Part shown: positions 38,575-48,162 of the stretch, piece after piece
How positions within the stretch are numbered: position 1 is the stretch's first letter
How the letters are laid out: every line of letters begins with the position of its first letter
Source: Yersinia bercovieri ATCC 43970
Lineage (GTDB): Bacteria > Pseudomonadota > Gammaproteobacteria > Enterobacterales > Enterobacteriaceae
DNA: 64,000 bases
Assembly (NCBI RefSeq): GCF_013282745.1
Contig: NZ_CP054044.1
Span: 1,984,001 to 2,048,000 of the forward strand
Direction of reading: 5' to 3'
Notes under the pieces: model-generated
What the model was told of the DNA's origin: nothing
What the model saw: the letters and a program-made list of their open reading frames with translations, nothing else
The model's database searches: none
Program-made: the position numbers and the translations under genes

Positions 38575-38632
38575 TACCCATCATCTTGCAAATTGCAGGT
38601 GTGTTGGCTGCACTTTGAAATCCATTGGGTAT
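38574..38632. repeat. Intergenic palindromic repeat between dhaK and dhaL
   Basis: ATACCCA (38574-38580) and TGGGTAT (38626-38632) form the ends of an imperfect palindrome with a GC-poor core (CTTGCAAATTGCAG). The ATACCCA/TGGGTAT ends recall palindromic repeats common between Yersinia genes, from memory. It may form an mRNA hairpin inside the dha operon. Confidence 0.55.
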
Positions 38633-38691
38633 AATCAGCATTCCTTTATGTGAAAATCACTTATAAAACAACAGTGTGCCTGGAGAAAACC

Positions 38692-39324
38692 ATGGGACTC
38701 ACCAAACAACAAATTGTCAGTTGGTTACAGCTTTGTGCTGAGGTTTTCAGTGAACAGCGCGATTTTCTGACGCAGTTGGATACCGAAATCGGCGACGGCG
38801 ACCACGGCCTGAATATGAATCGTGGGTTTAATAAAGTGGTCGAAAAGTTACCCTCTTTTGCCGATAAAGATATTGGTTTTATCCTGAAAAATACCGGCAT
38901 GACGCTGCTTTCAAGTGTCGGAGGGGCGAGTGGCCCACTGTTTGGCACCTTCTTTATCCGCGCCGCGCAAAGCACCAATGCTAAGCAGAGTCTGGATCTG
39001 GCAGCCGTGTGTCAGATGTTCAAAGATGGTGTTGAAGGGGTGGTGATGCGCGGTAAAGCTGAGCCGGGTGATAAAACCATGTGTGATGTTTGGTGGGCGG
39101 TGGTCGCGCAACTTGAGCAGGCAAATCAGCAAGGGGTGCCGCTGGTGGATGCTTTGCAGCAAACTGTTGATCGCGCTCAACAAGCACTGGCCGGGACTAT
39201 CACGATGCAGGCCCGCAAGGGGCGCGCCAGCTATCTTGGCGAGCGCAGCATTGGTCATCAAGACCCAGGGGCAACATCAGCCATGCTGATGATGCAGGCG
39301 CTATGGCAGGTTGCCAGCCATTAA
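38692..39324 (+). CDS. dhaL: Dihydroxyacetone kinase subunit DhaL
   Basis: DhaL (210 aa) holds ADP as a fixed cofactor that is rephosphorylated by DhaM. The magnesium-ADP site is DTEIGDGDHGLNMNRG near residues 28-43, and SSVGGASGPLFGTFF follows near 78. The ATG at 38692 is chosen because GGAGA precedes it and the length then equals E. coli DhaL; an in-frame GTG at 38650 adds 14 residues without support. Confidence 0.95.
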   Translation: MGLTKQQIVSWLQLCAEVFSEQRDFLTQLDTEIGDGDHGLNMNRGFNKVVEKLPSFADKDIGFILKNTGMTLLSSVGGASGPLFGTFFIRAAQSTNAKQSLDLAAVCQMFKDGVEGVVMRGKAEPGDKTMCDVWWAVVAQLEQANQQGVPLVDALQQTVDRAQQALAGTITMQARKGRASYLGERSIGHQDPGATSAMLMMQALWQVASH

Positions 39325-39358
39325 TCTGGCGCAACCAACACCTTTATCAGGAGGAGAG

Positions 39359-40789
39359 ATGGTCAATCTCGTTGTAGTTTCTCATAGCGCGCTGCTGGCT
39401 CAGGGTGTGGCCGAACTGGCACAGCAAATGACACAAGGGGGCTGCCAGCTAGCGGTTGCCGCCGGTGTAGACGACCTGGATCATCCGATTGGCACGGATG
39501 CCATTAAAGTGATGGAGGCCATTGAATCAGTTTATACCCCATCGGGTGTACTGGTATTGATGGATTTAGGCAGCGCTTTGCTCAGTGCAGAAACCGCACT
39601 TGAGCTACTGGCCCCCGATATCGCGCAGCACGTGGAACTCTGCGCCGCGCCACTGGTAGAAGGGACACTGGCCGCAGTGGTGGCAGCATCATCCGGCGCT
39701 TCATTGGCCGATGTTCGCGCTGAAGCCATGGGGGCGCTGGCAGCTAAGGCCGCTCAGTTAGGGGAAAATGTCGCGGAACCTGTCAGTAGCGCGGTGGCCA
39801 AATCAGCGCCCGATGCCCAGAGTGTCAGTTGGGTGGTGCGCAACCCTAATGGTTTGCATGTGCGGCCTGCGGCTAAATTGGTCGAAGTGCTGGCCCCCTT
39901 CGCCGCTGATTTACTGCTGGAGAAAAATGGGCAGTGTGTCAATCCACGTAGCCTGAATCAACTGGCTATTTTGCAAGTGCGCAAGGGCGATACCATCCGT
40001 CTGCTCGCCAGTGGTCAGCAGGCTGGTGAGGCGCTGGATGCTTTTATGCAGCTGGCTCAACAGCACTTTGGTGAGTCGGTGACCACAACCAGCGCCAGTG
40101 GATTCACTGGCGTAATGGTTCCTCGCCGAGCAATTAGCGCACCACTGCTACAGTGGCTGCCCGCGCTCCCTGTATTTATGCCGCGCACTATTAATGCTGA
40201 GCAGATTGCTCATGAACAGCAGCGTCTACATCAAGCGTTAGCGCAAACAATGGAAGATTTGCAGCAATTGATGCAGCAGGCAGAACAGCAGATAAGCACT
40301 GAGGCAGCGGCGATTTTCAATGCTCACGGGATGTTGATTGACGATGATGATTTGCATCAAGCGCTGGATGCACGTATAGCGAATCAGCTTATCTGCGCGG
40401 AATCGGCATTGCAGGATGAATTGATGGCGATGGTGGCAGATTATCTGGCACTGGATGATGAATATTTGCGTGTCCGCGAACTGGATATCCGCGATATTCT
40501 GCATCGCACACTGGGCCACCTGACGGGATTACCACCGGTTCCACTTTCAGTTGAGGGTGAAATTATACTATTAGCCGAGGAGTTGCTGCCATCCCAGATG
40601 ATTGGGCTGCATCACGGGCAGGTAAAAGGCATCTGTTTAAGCAAAGGGCATATTATGTCTCATAGCGCTATTTTGGCGAAAGAGTTGGATATTCCAATGC
40701 TAGTCGGTGCTGTGGGTTGCCTTGAGGCGAGTCGTAATGGGCAAACCGCTTTATTAGATACCGCAGTTGGGATATTGAAACTCCAATAG
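39359..40789 (+). CDS. dhaM: PTS-dependent phosphoryl donor DhaM
   Basis: DhaM (476 aa) carries phosphate from the PTS to DhaL. Three domains are visible: an EIIA-mannose-like domain (residues 1-130, phospho-His in VVSHSALLAQG near residue 9), an HPr-like domain (about 155-240, active His in NPNGLHVRPAAKL) and a truncated EI-like domain (about 260-476, active His in GHIMSHSAILA). The start at 39359 has GGAGGAG before it. It ends the dhaKLM operon at a hairpin shared with the oppositely oriented glycosyltransferase gene. Confidence 0.94.
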   Translation: MVNLVVVSHSALLAQGVAELAQQMTQGGCQLAVAAGVDDLDHPIGTDAIKVMEAIESVYTPSGVLVLMDLGSALLSAETALELLAPDIAQHVELCAAPLVEGTLAAVVAASSGASLADVRAEAMGALAAKAAQLGENVAEPVSSAVAKSAPDAQSVSWVVRNPNGLHVRPAAKLVEVLAPFAADLLLEKNGQCVNPRSLNQLAILQVRKGDTIRLLASGQQAGEALDAFMQLAQQHFGESVTTTSASGFTGVMVPRRAISAPLLQWLPALPVFMPRTINAEQIAHEQQRLHQALAQTMEDLQQLMQQAEQQISTEAAAIFNAHGMLIDDDDLHQALDARIANQLICAESALQDELMAMVADYLALDDEYLRVRELDIRDILHRTLGHLTGLPPVPLSVEGEIILLAEELLPSQMIGLHHGQVKGICLSKGHIMSHSAILAKELDIPMLVGAVGCLEASRNGQTALLDTAVGILKLQ

Positions 40790-40814
40790 TCCGTGAGCTC
40801 GAAATAGTCAGTTC

Positions 40815-40850
40815 AATAGGCAGCCCGGAATCAATCAAGGGCTGCTATTT
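40815..40850. terminator. Shared hairpin between dhaM and the minus-strand cluster
   Basis: AATAGGCAGCCC pairs with GGGCTGCTATT (core arms 40820-40826 and 40839-40845) with one bulged G. It sits between convergent genes and overlaps the last codons of the minus-strand glycosyltransferase gene, so it could stop transcripts from both sides. Confidence 0.65.
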
Positions 40851-42186
40851 GAGGAATGAGACATGCCAGCGGTGCCAAAATTTGGTTTTCCCATTGGTGT
40901 CGTGTTTTTATTCGTGTTGCGCCCGCCCGCCGAATATTATCTATTTCAACTTCAGATAATTGGTAAATATGATGTATCACCTCCGCCAGATTTTCTGCAT
41001 CTCCGGCAATATGTCGGAATCCATCAATACCATGTTCGACTTGCTCACTTAACCCCCCGGAGTCGGCAACAACTAATAACGCCCCCTGCTCTCTGGCTAG
41101 CCAGCGCGACTCCATTGGAATTAAACCATTTGGCTCATTTTCGGCCGAAAGCACGCAAACACGGGTGTTGCGCCATTGAATAAGGCACGCCATAAGTTCT
41201 CGATCAAACGAATTTATTATTGAGGGCTGTATCCTAAGTTGGCTGGCTAATGCCAATAATTCGGGTAAAACAGGATCACTGACAATCACCGGATGAATGT
41301 CATTACCCAGATAACAACTCGCTTTGAGTAATAAATCATGGCGCTTGTAATGCACCCCTCTCCCGAGAGTTATCGCTAATGGGCGTGCTAGCGGGATCTC
41401 ATGTTGTGACAGTATGTGGCTTATTTCCTGATCACTGCGTAGCCGAAACCAGGGGTCATTGATATTTATCCCAGCCGGTACTGGAATAAATGAGTGTGGA
41501 TCAGCGCCGAATTGTGTCATTAAATGGCCCGCCATAAACTGGCTGATATGACCGAGTTTGATATTAGTATCGATCTTGGCCCAGTGGATGGGGAATGATT
41601 CTGCCATCAGACGTTCAGGATTCGGCAATGGCATTTCATGATTAAATGCGGTGCCATGAGAGATATAGATAATCTTTAAATTAATCTCTTCCATCGCCGC
41701 ATGTAGACGCGCAATTAATGGGGTAAATGAGAAGGGAAGCTCATGGCAGAAAGCCAAAGTGATATCATAATTTGCACTGATATCTATAATTTTTGCTGCC
41801 CCTGCGGCAGAGGATGTTTGCCAGTTCTGTAAATTACCAAGAAAAGTATCACCATAGGGCCATGAGCACCCCACGCCTTTCCCTTGAGTCATATTGGGTA
41901 CAGTAGAAAAAGTGCCCCCCATAGTGTGGATTTTATTTACATAGTGGGTGCGACAATTGTTATCAAAGAAAATATGATATTTGCTACAGGCAATCTCAAT
42001 AAAATGAGGTTCCAGAGTGATATTATTATCAGCCAACAGATCAATAACAGCGGGCAATGCTTGAATCTGCCCTCGAATATACGATCCTACGCCCCCCACG
42101 AACAGTTGAATACCTTCAGTGGCTAAATGAATAATGCCAATTTTCAGTTTTTTGGTTTCATTCTCCGATAGCTTATTTCTCGACAT
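40831..42186 (-). CDS. GT4-type glycosyltransferase A of the cryptic cluster
   Basis: The 451-aa protein has a GT-B fold: an N-terminal domain with GGVGSYIRGQIQ (a starch/glycogen-synthase-like GGxG loop near residue 31), and a C-terminal domain with ITLGRGVHYKRHDLL near 270 and the E-x7-E motif ENEPNGLIPMESR near 356. It likely transfers a sugar from a nucleotide donor. It is the last gene of six on the minus strand and starts 27 bases after the carbamoyltransferase stop. The acceptor is unknown. The gene is AT-rich compared with dhaM beside it. Confidence 0.8.
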   Translation of the reverse strand: MSRNKLSENETKKLKIGIIHLATEGIQLFVGGVGSYIRGQIQALPAVIDLLADNNITLEPHFIEIACSKYHIFFDNNCRTHYVNKIHTMGGTFSTVPNMTQGKGVGCSWPYGDTFLGNLQNWQTSSAAGAAKIIDISANYDITLAFCHELPFSFTPLIARLHAAMEEINLKIIYISHGTAFNHEMPLPNPERLMAESFPIHWAKIDTNIKLGHISQFMAGHLMTQFGADPHSFIPVPAGININDPWFRLRSDQEISHILSQHEIPLARPLAITLGRGVHYKRHDLLLKASCYLGNDIHPVIVSDPVLPELLALASQLRIQPSIINSFDRELMACLIQWRNTRVCVLSAENEPNGLIPMESRWLAREQGALLVVADSGGLSEQVEHGIDGFRHIAGDAENLAEVIHHIYQLSEVEIDNIRRAGATRIKTRHQWENQILAPLACLIPQIAALD

Positions 42187-42213
42187 AAAAACCTCATTTT
42201 TATCGGCATATGA

Positions 42214-43947
42214 TTAATAGTTCGACCTTCCTTGCGCTATTAAATTGGTTTTTTTCTTGGATATCTTGTAATTATCAATAAACAATAAATCTAAACCACA
42301 ACTTAAAAATAAGTTAATGGCATCGCTGGGCGTCTCAACAATGGGCATTCCTTTCGTATTCAACGAAGTATTCAGTAGGATAGGTATTCTAGTCTCTGCA
42401 AAAAATGACGTTATCAATTTATGGAATTTCTTATTAATCTCCTTTTTTACTGTCTGCACCCGGGCACTGCCATCGACATGGACAATTGAGGGTAAATCAA
42501 ATTGGTACTGTGCTTTCACATAGGCAATAAATAACATGTAGTCACTATCATGATTCAACTCGAAATAGTCATGCATTTTTTCGTGTAAAACCGCCGGTGC
42601 AAAAGGTCGAAAATCCTCTCGGTACTTCACATTAGCATTAATATGATCTCTCATATTTGAGTTTCGGGGATCGGCCAAAATACTTCTATTGCCTAAGGCA
42701 CGTGGCCCAAATTCAGACGCGCCCTGAAACCAGGCAATAACATCACCTGCAGCAATAGACTTCGCTGCAATAGTTTCAATATCATCATAATAATGGTACT
42801 CGATACTCTCTGCATGTTTCTCAAGTTCTTGTGCGACGATTATATCGCCATAGACTTTACCAAAATAGGTGGAACCTGAGTGTCTGACTCGCTCTTTTTT
42901 CAGTACCTCTAACCAACCATAATAGCAACAACCGATAGATAACCCATTGTCACCCGCCGCCGGTTGAATATAGAGATCCTCAAAATCACATCCATTAATC
43001 AGTTTCTCATTTGCTGTGGCATTTAAGGCGACACCACCGGCATAAGCAAAGTGCTTCATCGGATGAAGATGATAGTAATAATCAAATAGATAAAATAGCG
43101 CCTCCTCAAGCTTAGATTGCGCCCAATAAGCTAGATCTGAATAGTATTGGAAATTATCCTTAAAATGAGTTGGGCTGGTATTGAGCAGTGGATCTATATT
43201 CACCCACCAATCATTACGCAGTACAACTTTGCCAGCGTCGAAAAAGAAGGGTTCCCAATCAATAATATGGGGCCTGCCATAAGGGGCTAACCCCATCAAT
43301 TTACCGGCACAATCCAACTCACCAAAAATATACAGCGCGATCCCTTCATAGAACTCACCAATAGAGTTCTCTATTTCCCAGGTTGAGACGGGGTAATCTC
43401 TGCGTTTTTTTCGATTAACCCAGCGAGAGAAGTCTTTGAATATGGGTTTCATTTTGCCATCTTGATAAACGTAGTAGCTACAGATCTCCCAGTAGCGGTA
43501 ACGATTATTAATATGAATGTTGTTTATGCTGTCAATATTTTCAACAATGTCATTACAGTTATCTAAACTACCACCATGCCCATCAATAACTACCACACCC
43601 ATATCATCAAAAGGTGATGTGCCTACCGCACTATAAGCATGTGCCAAATGATGAGAAATGGTCACAATAGGAACCATTGCGGGTAAAACTCTATTTTTTC
43701 GTTCTGCTAATTGTTCACTAAATAATGGATTGTAACAGTTTTGCTCTACTATCAGTGAGAGGTCATGATATTCAATACCCTCAGCCTCTAAACAGTATTG
43801 GATAGTTTTATTATCATTAAAGCCATCATGTTTAACTCTGGATAACCTCTCTTTCTCAATGGCAACGATAATCTCTCCATCTTTCATTAAGCAGGTTGAG
43901 CCATCATGAGATAAGGCGGTGCCGAGAATATAAATGGGTTTGCACAT
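42214..43947 (-). CDS. NodU/CmcH-family carbamoyltransferase
   Basis: The 577-aa protein has the two domains of O-carbamoyltransferases such as NodU, CmcH and TobZ. The N-terminal Kae1-like part shows ISHHLAHAYSAVGTSPF with metal-binding His residues near 109-113 and VVIDGHGGSLDN, plus FAYAGGVALNATAN. The YrdC-like C-terminal part has GPRALGNRSILADPRN and LLNTSLNTKGMPIVETP. Such enzymes make carbamoyl-adenylate from carbamoyl phosphate and ATP and then carbamoylate a hydroxyl of a sugar or antibiotic. The neighbours are glycosyltransferases, so a sugar acceptor is likely but inferred. Confidence 0.92.
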   Translation of the reverse strand: MCKPIYILGTALSHDGSTCLMKDGEIIVAIEKERLSRVKHDGFNDNKTIQYCLEAEGIEYHDLSLIVEQNCYNPLFSEQLAERKNRVLPAMVPIVTISHHLAHAYSAVGTSPFDDMGVVVIDGHGGSLDNCNDIVENIDSINNIHINNRYRYWEICSYYVYQDGKMKPIFKDFSRWVNRKKRRDYPVSTWEIENSIGEFYEGIALYIFGELDCAGKLMGLAPYGRPHIIDWEPFFFDAGKVVLRNDWWVNIDPLLNTSPTHFKDNFQYYSDLAYWAQSKLEEALFYLFDYYYHLHPMKHFAYAGGVALNATANEKLINGCDFEDLYIQPAAGDNGLSIGCCYYGWLEVLKKERVRHSGSTYFGKVYGDIIVAQELEKHAESIEYHYYDDIETIAAKSIAAGDVIAWFQGASEFGPRALGNRSILADPRNSNMRDHINANVKYREDFRPFAPAVLHEKMHDYFELNHDSDYMLFIAYVKAQYQFDLPSIVHVDGSARVQTVKKEINKKFHKLITSFFAETRIPILLNTSLNTKGMPIVETPSDAINLFLSCGLDLLFIDNYKISKKKTNLIAQGRSNY

Positions 43948-43973
43948 AATTAATACCCTTATTTATTATCGCA

Positions 43974-45476
43974 TTAATCTAAAATATAGGCGAGTCGACG
44001 AGATAGGGCGAGTGTGGTTAACGAAGGATTAGCTGCGCCGGGACGTGGGAATGTACTCGGGCCGATAGCATATAAGTTATTTATATTATTGAATTTATGC
44101 TTTTCATTCAGTATTCCCCCAAGAGGAAGGGTGCTGCTTTCATGATTTTCTGTTCCCAGCGGGCTTATCCATGTTGCAGGGACATTATAGTTAACGTTTC
44201 TTGATGGCGAGTGAAACTCATAATAGACATCACCCATGGTTCTGGCATGGACACTAAAACCGCCGTCAAAATCTAGCGGTGCAAATGGTATCTTTATTTG
44301 TTGGCATATTTCATGCCAAAATATATTTAATTCATCTTGTTCTTTATGGATTAATATATTGTCCTCATTGGTTAAATGACATGAAATTGATAATGGAATA
44401 ACGTCATAATCACTCTCAACCTTAATAAACCCATCAATCGATGGAATCTGTTCGCCCATAGCCCATACTTCTAATTCAACCCCAAAGCTTGATTGGCTAA
44501 GTGTAAAGAACAGATTAAATCGTTCACCGGACAGACTGCGACTAAAAAAGATAGTATCCGGATGCTTTTCAATTAATGCCCTGATCATAATAGGCACGGC
44601 GTGATACTCGAGTGTCACATTAAATCCTTGTACAATATGGTCAACAAGGCCGGTCATTTTCTTCTCTATCAAATGTCCTGAATCATAAAGTGCCTGCGCG
44701 GCTAAACGTGAATTCTCAATAGTGCCTAAGGCGAGAACACACTTATCTGCTAATACGTGGTGTATTTCGTTTGACTCAATATTGCGTAATTTTGCTCCAA
44801 TGCAGTACCCATTTTTAATCATAATCGCGATAGCTTCATAGCCAGAAATAATGGGTGGAAGAGTTTCTGATGGCCCCGCTTCGGTCCAATAGGATAATGG
44901 TGAGTAGGCTTCCCAGCGGTCTGATGAACCCATATTACGGATGGCTTGAGGCGTGATTTCAAATTCAAAATTAGCAAATTTGAATGAGTCATCAGCATTA
45001 TGACTCTTTTCTGCCCATGCCAATATTTCAGACTGTACCTGAGTATAAAGTGGTGGGCCATCTAACCAGGCTTCAGTGAGGTCACTGACAATTTGTGTTG
45101 GCCAAAATTTAAGGGCATCGGCTTCAATGGGAAGAATTACGCCATGCCAGTAAAGTGATCGGCCGCCGACTCTTCGACGTAGACAGCTCCCTTTTGAGAA
45201 ATGGGGTTCACTTAATGATCGCCAGGGCCGGAAAGCATACTTATCTGACTCCTCATTTTTCCAAAACTCATCAGCATACTGATATTCGTCACCGACATTT
45301 ATATGGCGACAATCACCTGTTGGCCCCACGTCAATAACAACAATGTTTTTAACTGATCGAAGATTTAAGTGCTTGGCCAATTCTAAACCTGACATCCCGG
45401 CACCCAGGATTAAAACGTTTATCTCAGAGGAGGGGTCATTTTCATTATTGAGAGTATGGGTATCTATAATATTCAT
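43974..45476 (-). CDS. GMC-type FAD oxidoreductase
   Basis: The 500-aa flavoprotein begins with a dinucleotide-binding motif, NVLILGAGMSGLELAKHL near residue 20. A GMC-like RRRVGGRSLYWHGVILP block follows near residue 103, and GPSTFPRPGAANPSLTTLALS at the C-terminus is the GMC_oxred_C region. Members oxidise alcohol groups of sugars, choline or steroids, often with a C-terminal His-Asn/His pair. Here it would oxidise a hydroxyl of a sugar or cyclitol intermediate. It lies between a glycosyltransferase and the carbamoyltransferase gene, 26 bases from the latter. No substrate can be named. Confidence 0.85.
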   Translation of the reverse strand: MNIIDTHTLNNENDPSSEINVLILGAGMSGLELAKHLNLRSVKNIVVIDVGPTGDCRHINVGDEYQYADEFWKNEESDKYAFRPWRSLSEPHFSKGSCLRRRVGGRSLYWHGVILPIEADALKFWPTQIVSDLTEAWLDGPPLYTQVQSEILAWAEKSHNADDSFKFANFEFEITPQAIRNMGSSDRWEAYSPLSYWTEAGPSETLPPIISGYEAIAIMIKNGYCIGAKLRNIESNEIHHVLADKCVLALGTIENSRLAAQALYDSGHLIEKKMTGLVDHIVQGFNVTLEYHAVPIMIRALIEKHPDTIFFSRSLSGERFNLFFTLSQSSFGVELEVWAMGEQIPSIDGFIKVESDYDVIPLSISCHLTNEDNILIHKEQDELNIFWHEICQQIKIPFAPLDFDGGFSVHARTMGDVYYEFHSPSRNVNYNVPATWISPLGTENHESSTLPLGGILNEKHKFNNINNLYAIGPSTFPRPGAANPSLTTLALSRRLAYILD

Positions 45477-45537
45477 TGTTTGTCCTTTAATAGTCCGAGT
45501 TTCCGGGAGATATCATTGTTAATTTAGCGACATAACC

Positions 45538-46938
45538 TTACTGCAATTGATGTATAAATCTTTCCCAGGGGGCTTGAGGGAATTTTTCTTGAACAAGCTG
45601 CTGATTGTTGGCTAATAATTTTTTAATCTTCTCTTCTCCAGTTGCATGCTGGTGCATCCACTCGCACAACTGTTGTGCGGCATCCTTTGGGTGATTTGGC
45701 ATCACTTTTATATGTTGATATCCAGCCCCATAGAACTCGGTGAAAGCAGAATAGTGGGTTACTGCGCAGGGGAGTTCGGCAATAGCTGCAAGAGCCGGGC
45801 CTAAACCGACGCTTTCGACATTTTCTACATTAGGGGTAAATAAAACCGCCCCAGACAAAGCATGGCAAATTGTCAGTAAGTCTATTTCATCTAAATACCA
45901 CTTATTATCGCTGTCTTTATAAGTTTGCAATGGGACTTCATCTAAGAAAATAATATCACCCTCTAGATTGAGGTGCTCTACCTGTGCTATTAACTCTGAT
46001 GCATACTCAGGATCTTCATTCACATTGCCGAATATCAGTAACTTTGGGGTACATAGTTTTTTCTCTTGATAAATATTAATTAGTTCACTAAATACACTTA
46101 TTGATATTTCGATCCCTTTAACTCTAAATACTCGAACAGGGACTATAATAATAGTTGAACCTGCCAATATATTATGTTGGCTTAAAAACGCGATATGTTC
46201 TTCTTTGAGGCCAGATAGCTCAATCGTTGGTAATATGTTTGGGATGACATCTGGCTTAATATTTGTTGGGTAGCAACTACACTCATTTGCCAGTGCTTCA
46301 GAGGCGACTATCCATTTAGTATAAGCATTATTTTGTGGTATTGGTGTCAATGGATTTGGCTCTTTCGGGTATAATCTCTCTTCATTTTCATAAATGGCAT
46401 AACTATTGAAGAGGTCATGATCCCAGAAAATAATACCGCCGTTATCTTTTCTATCCCAATACTTTTTCGCGGCGTTATGGAGCGCAAGGCTAACAGGGGC
46501 AGCATCAGAAAGTGTTAGATTTAAGCAGAACACCCAATCAACCGCATTATTTTCAAACCAATTAATAAAGTAATCTTCATAGACTTCAGAAATTGAAGCC
46601 ATCTCCTGCTTAACATCGTTAATTTCTGTAGTTGTTAATGACTCATATTTTGAAATTTTACTTCTGATATGAGAAAAACTATCGCCATAAGTATTATTAC
46701 AGGTTGAATATTGATGGATATAACTCACTTTCATCCATGTTGGATAATGCGATCTTTCACTGCCAGCAGGGAAAAAGCATTTTTTGTCTGGCCGCCAGGA
46801 AAACCCTAAATCCGCGGGTATTTCATTAATGATAATATTATTTCTTATCGCAATTTCTGCTACATTCCTAAATATGGTAAGTAGCCCACTGGTCGGAAGC
46901 CCATCTCCTGATATAACCGCCCACTTCATTTTCTTCAT
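45538..46938 (-). CDS. Glycosyltransferase B of the cryptic cluster
   Basis: The 466-aa protein resembles GT4-type enzymes. The N-terminal half is divergent (ISGDGLPTSGLLTIFRN, then WDHDLFNSY), and the C-terminal half has VPVRVFRVKGIEISISVF near 255 and NVESVGLGPALAAIAELP near 385, a typical E-x7-E-like donor-site region. AGGAG lies seven bases before the ATG. It differs enough from the other cluster glycosyltransferase that the two probably add different sugars or act on different acceptors. Confidence 0.75.
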   Translation of the reverse strand: MKKMKWAVISGDGLPTSGLLTIFRNVAEIAIRNNIIINEIPADLGFSWRPDKKCFFPAGSERSHYPTWMKVSYIHQYSTCNNTYGDSFSHIRSKISKYESLTTTEINDVKQEMASISEVYEDYFINWFENNAVDWVFCLNLTLSDAAPVSLALHNAAKKYWDRKDNGGIIFWDHDLFNSYAIYENEERLYPKEPNPLTPIPQNNAYTKWIVASEALANECSCYPTNIKPDVIPNILPTIELSGLKEEHIAFLSQHNILAGSTIIIVPVRVFRVKGIEISISVFSELINIYQEKKLCTPKLLIFGNVNEDPEYASELIAQVEHLNLEGDIIFLDEVPLQTYKDSDNKWYLDEIDLLTICHALSGAVLFTPNVENVESVGLGPALAAIAELPCAVTHYSAFTEFYGAGYQHIKVMPNHPKDAAQQLCEWMHQHATGEEKIKKLLANNQQLVQEKFPQAPWERFIHQLQ

Positions 46939-46954
46939 TATCTATCTCCTAAGG

Positions 46955-48133
46955 TTAACTGTCTAATTCAATTAATTTCCTGGATAAGATATTAATTAAT
47001 AGCAAAATAAATAAGCAGCCAATAAATATAGCAATTAATGCGAATCTTAATGATGTCATGTCCGCCAATATACCGAGTATTGGCGGGGTAATCAGTAGAC
47101 CAATCCTTGATGTCCAGGTAGCAAAGGTGATCCCGTTAGTGGCATTGATATTAGGCAGTTGGCCAATAAATGAAATAACTAATGGAAAGACAACTGAAAT
47201 TCCCAATCCTATTAATGAGAAACCTAATATTGTGAAAGGGGATGAATAAATACTTACTACAGTTATTACACCTAATGCAGCGATGATAACGCCACACTTT
47301 AATGTGTTCATCTTACCGAACTTGTTGGTGAAATAGTCACCAAAGATACGACCAATAGCCATGCATATTTGACAACCTAAATAGGGCAAGCCGGAAATAG
47401 CCGGAGAGGCCTCATAATACTCCTTCATGTAGATTGCACCCCAGATACTGGCTGTTTCCTCTATACCACATGTGAATACAAGTAAAATTAATGGAATAAC
47501 ATATAGTTGGTTCTCTGAATAACTTATTTTTTGCTTATGACTTCCTTGACTAAAAACTTCACCTTGTGGTTTTACGCCTCGAAAAAATATAATGTAAGTC
47601 GTTAGCATGGTTAAATTTATACAAAATATGGTCAGGCTAAATTGTGCCATTGAAAGGCCAACACCAATAGCAGTTACGGCGATGACTCCTCCCCAAATTG
47701 TGCCAATACTGCCGACACCATGAAACCGATTAATGAGGCTCTGACCTGATGATTTTTGTACATTAATAGCCTGCACATTGATGCAGGTATCTCCCCAAGA
47801 GTCAGAAATACCAAATAAAAAAAGTGTTAGAATTATGCCATACCATGATGATGAAAAAGGGACTATTGATATACAAATAATGAGAAATAAAAAAGTTATA
47901 TTTGTCGCCCAATATAAGCCAATGAAGTTTATAAATCTGTTAGAGAGCAAACCAAAAGTAATCGAACCTGCTGGAATTGCTGAAACCATGATCCCAACCA
48001 TAGCGTTACTTAGCTCAAAACGCTCTTTTATTTCAGGCAGCCAAGGTACTAAGCTGGCGTATACCGCCCCATGAATAAAAAATAGGAGTGATAATATTAT
48101 GCTTTTCTTTTTTTGCTGACTTTCAATATTCAT
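46955..48133 (-). CDS. MFS transporter of the cryptic cluster
   Basis: The product is a 12-helix major facilitator, similar in layout to YbjJ-like or sugar-group transporters. The first helix is LSLLFFIHGAVYASLVPWLP, and the loop 2-3 region has GLLSNRFI. Two starts are possible: ATG 48133 (392 aa) or GTG 48163 (402 aa), whose G is the last base of the previous stop codon (TAGTG). Neither has a clear ribosome site. In a biosynthetic cluster such a transporter is the natural exporter or precursor importer; direction is not shown. Confidence 0.8.
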   Translation of the reverse strand: MNIESQQKKKSIILSLLFFIHGAVYASLVPWLPEIKERFELSNAMVGIMVSAIPAGSITFGLLSNRFINFIGLYWATNITFLFLIICISIVPFSSSWYGIILTLFLFGISDSWGDTCINVQAINVQKSSGQSLINRFHGVGSIGTIWGGVIAVTAIGVGLSMAQFSLTIFCINLTMLTTYIIFFRGVKPQGEVFSQGSHKQKISYSENQLYVIPLILLVFTCGIEETASIWGAIYMKEYYEASPAISGLPYLGCQICMAIGRIFGDYFTNKFGKMNTLKCGVIIAALGVITVVSIYSSPFTILGFSLIGLGISVVFPLVISFIGQLPNINATNGITFATWTSRIGLLITPPILGILADMTSLRFALIAIFIGCLFILLLINILSRKLIELDS

Positions 48134-48162
48134 TAATTTAATTTCGAATAATGTTATATTCA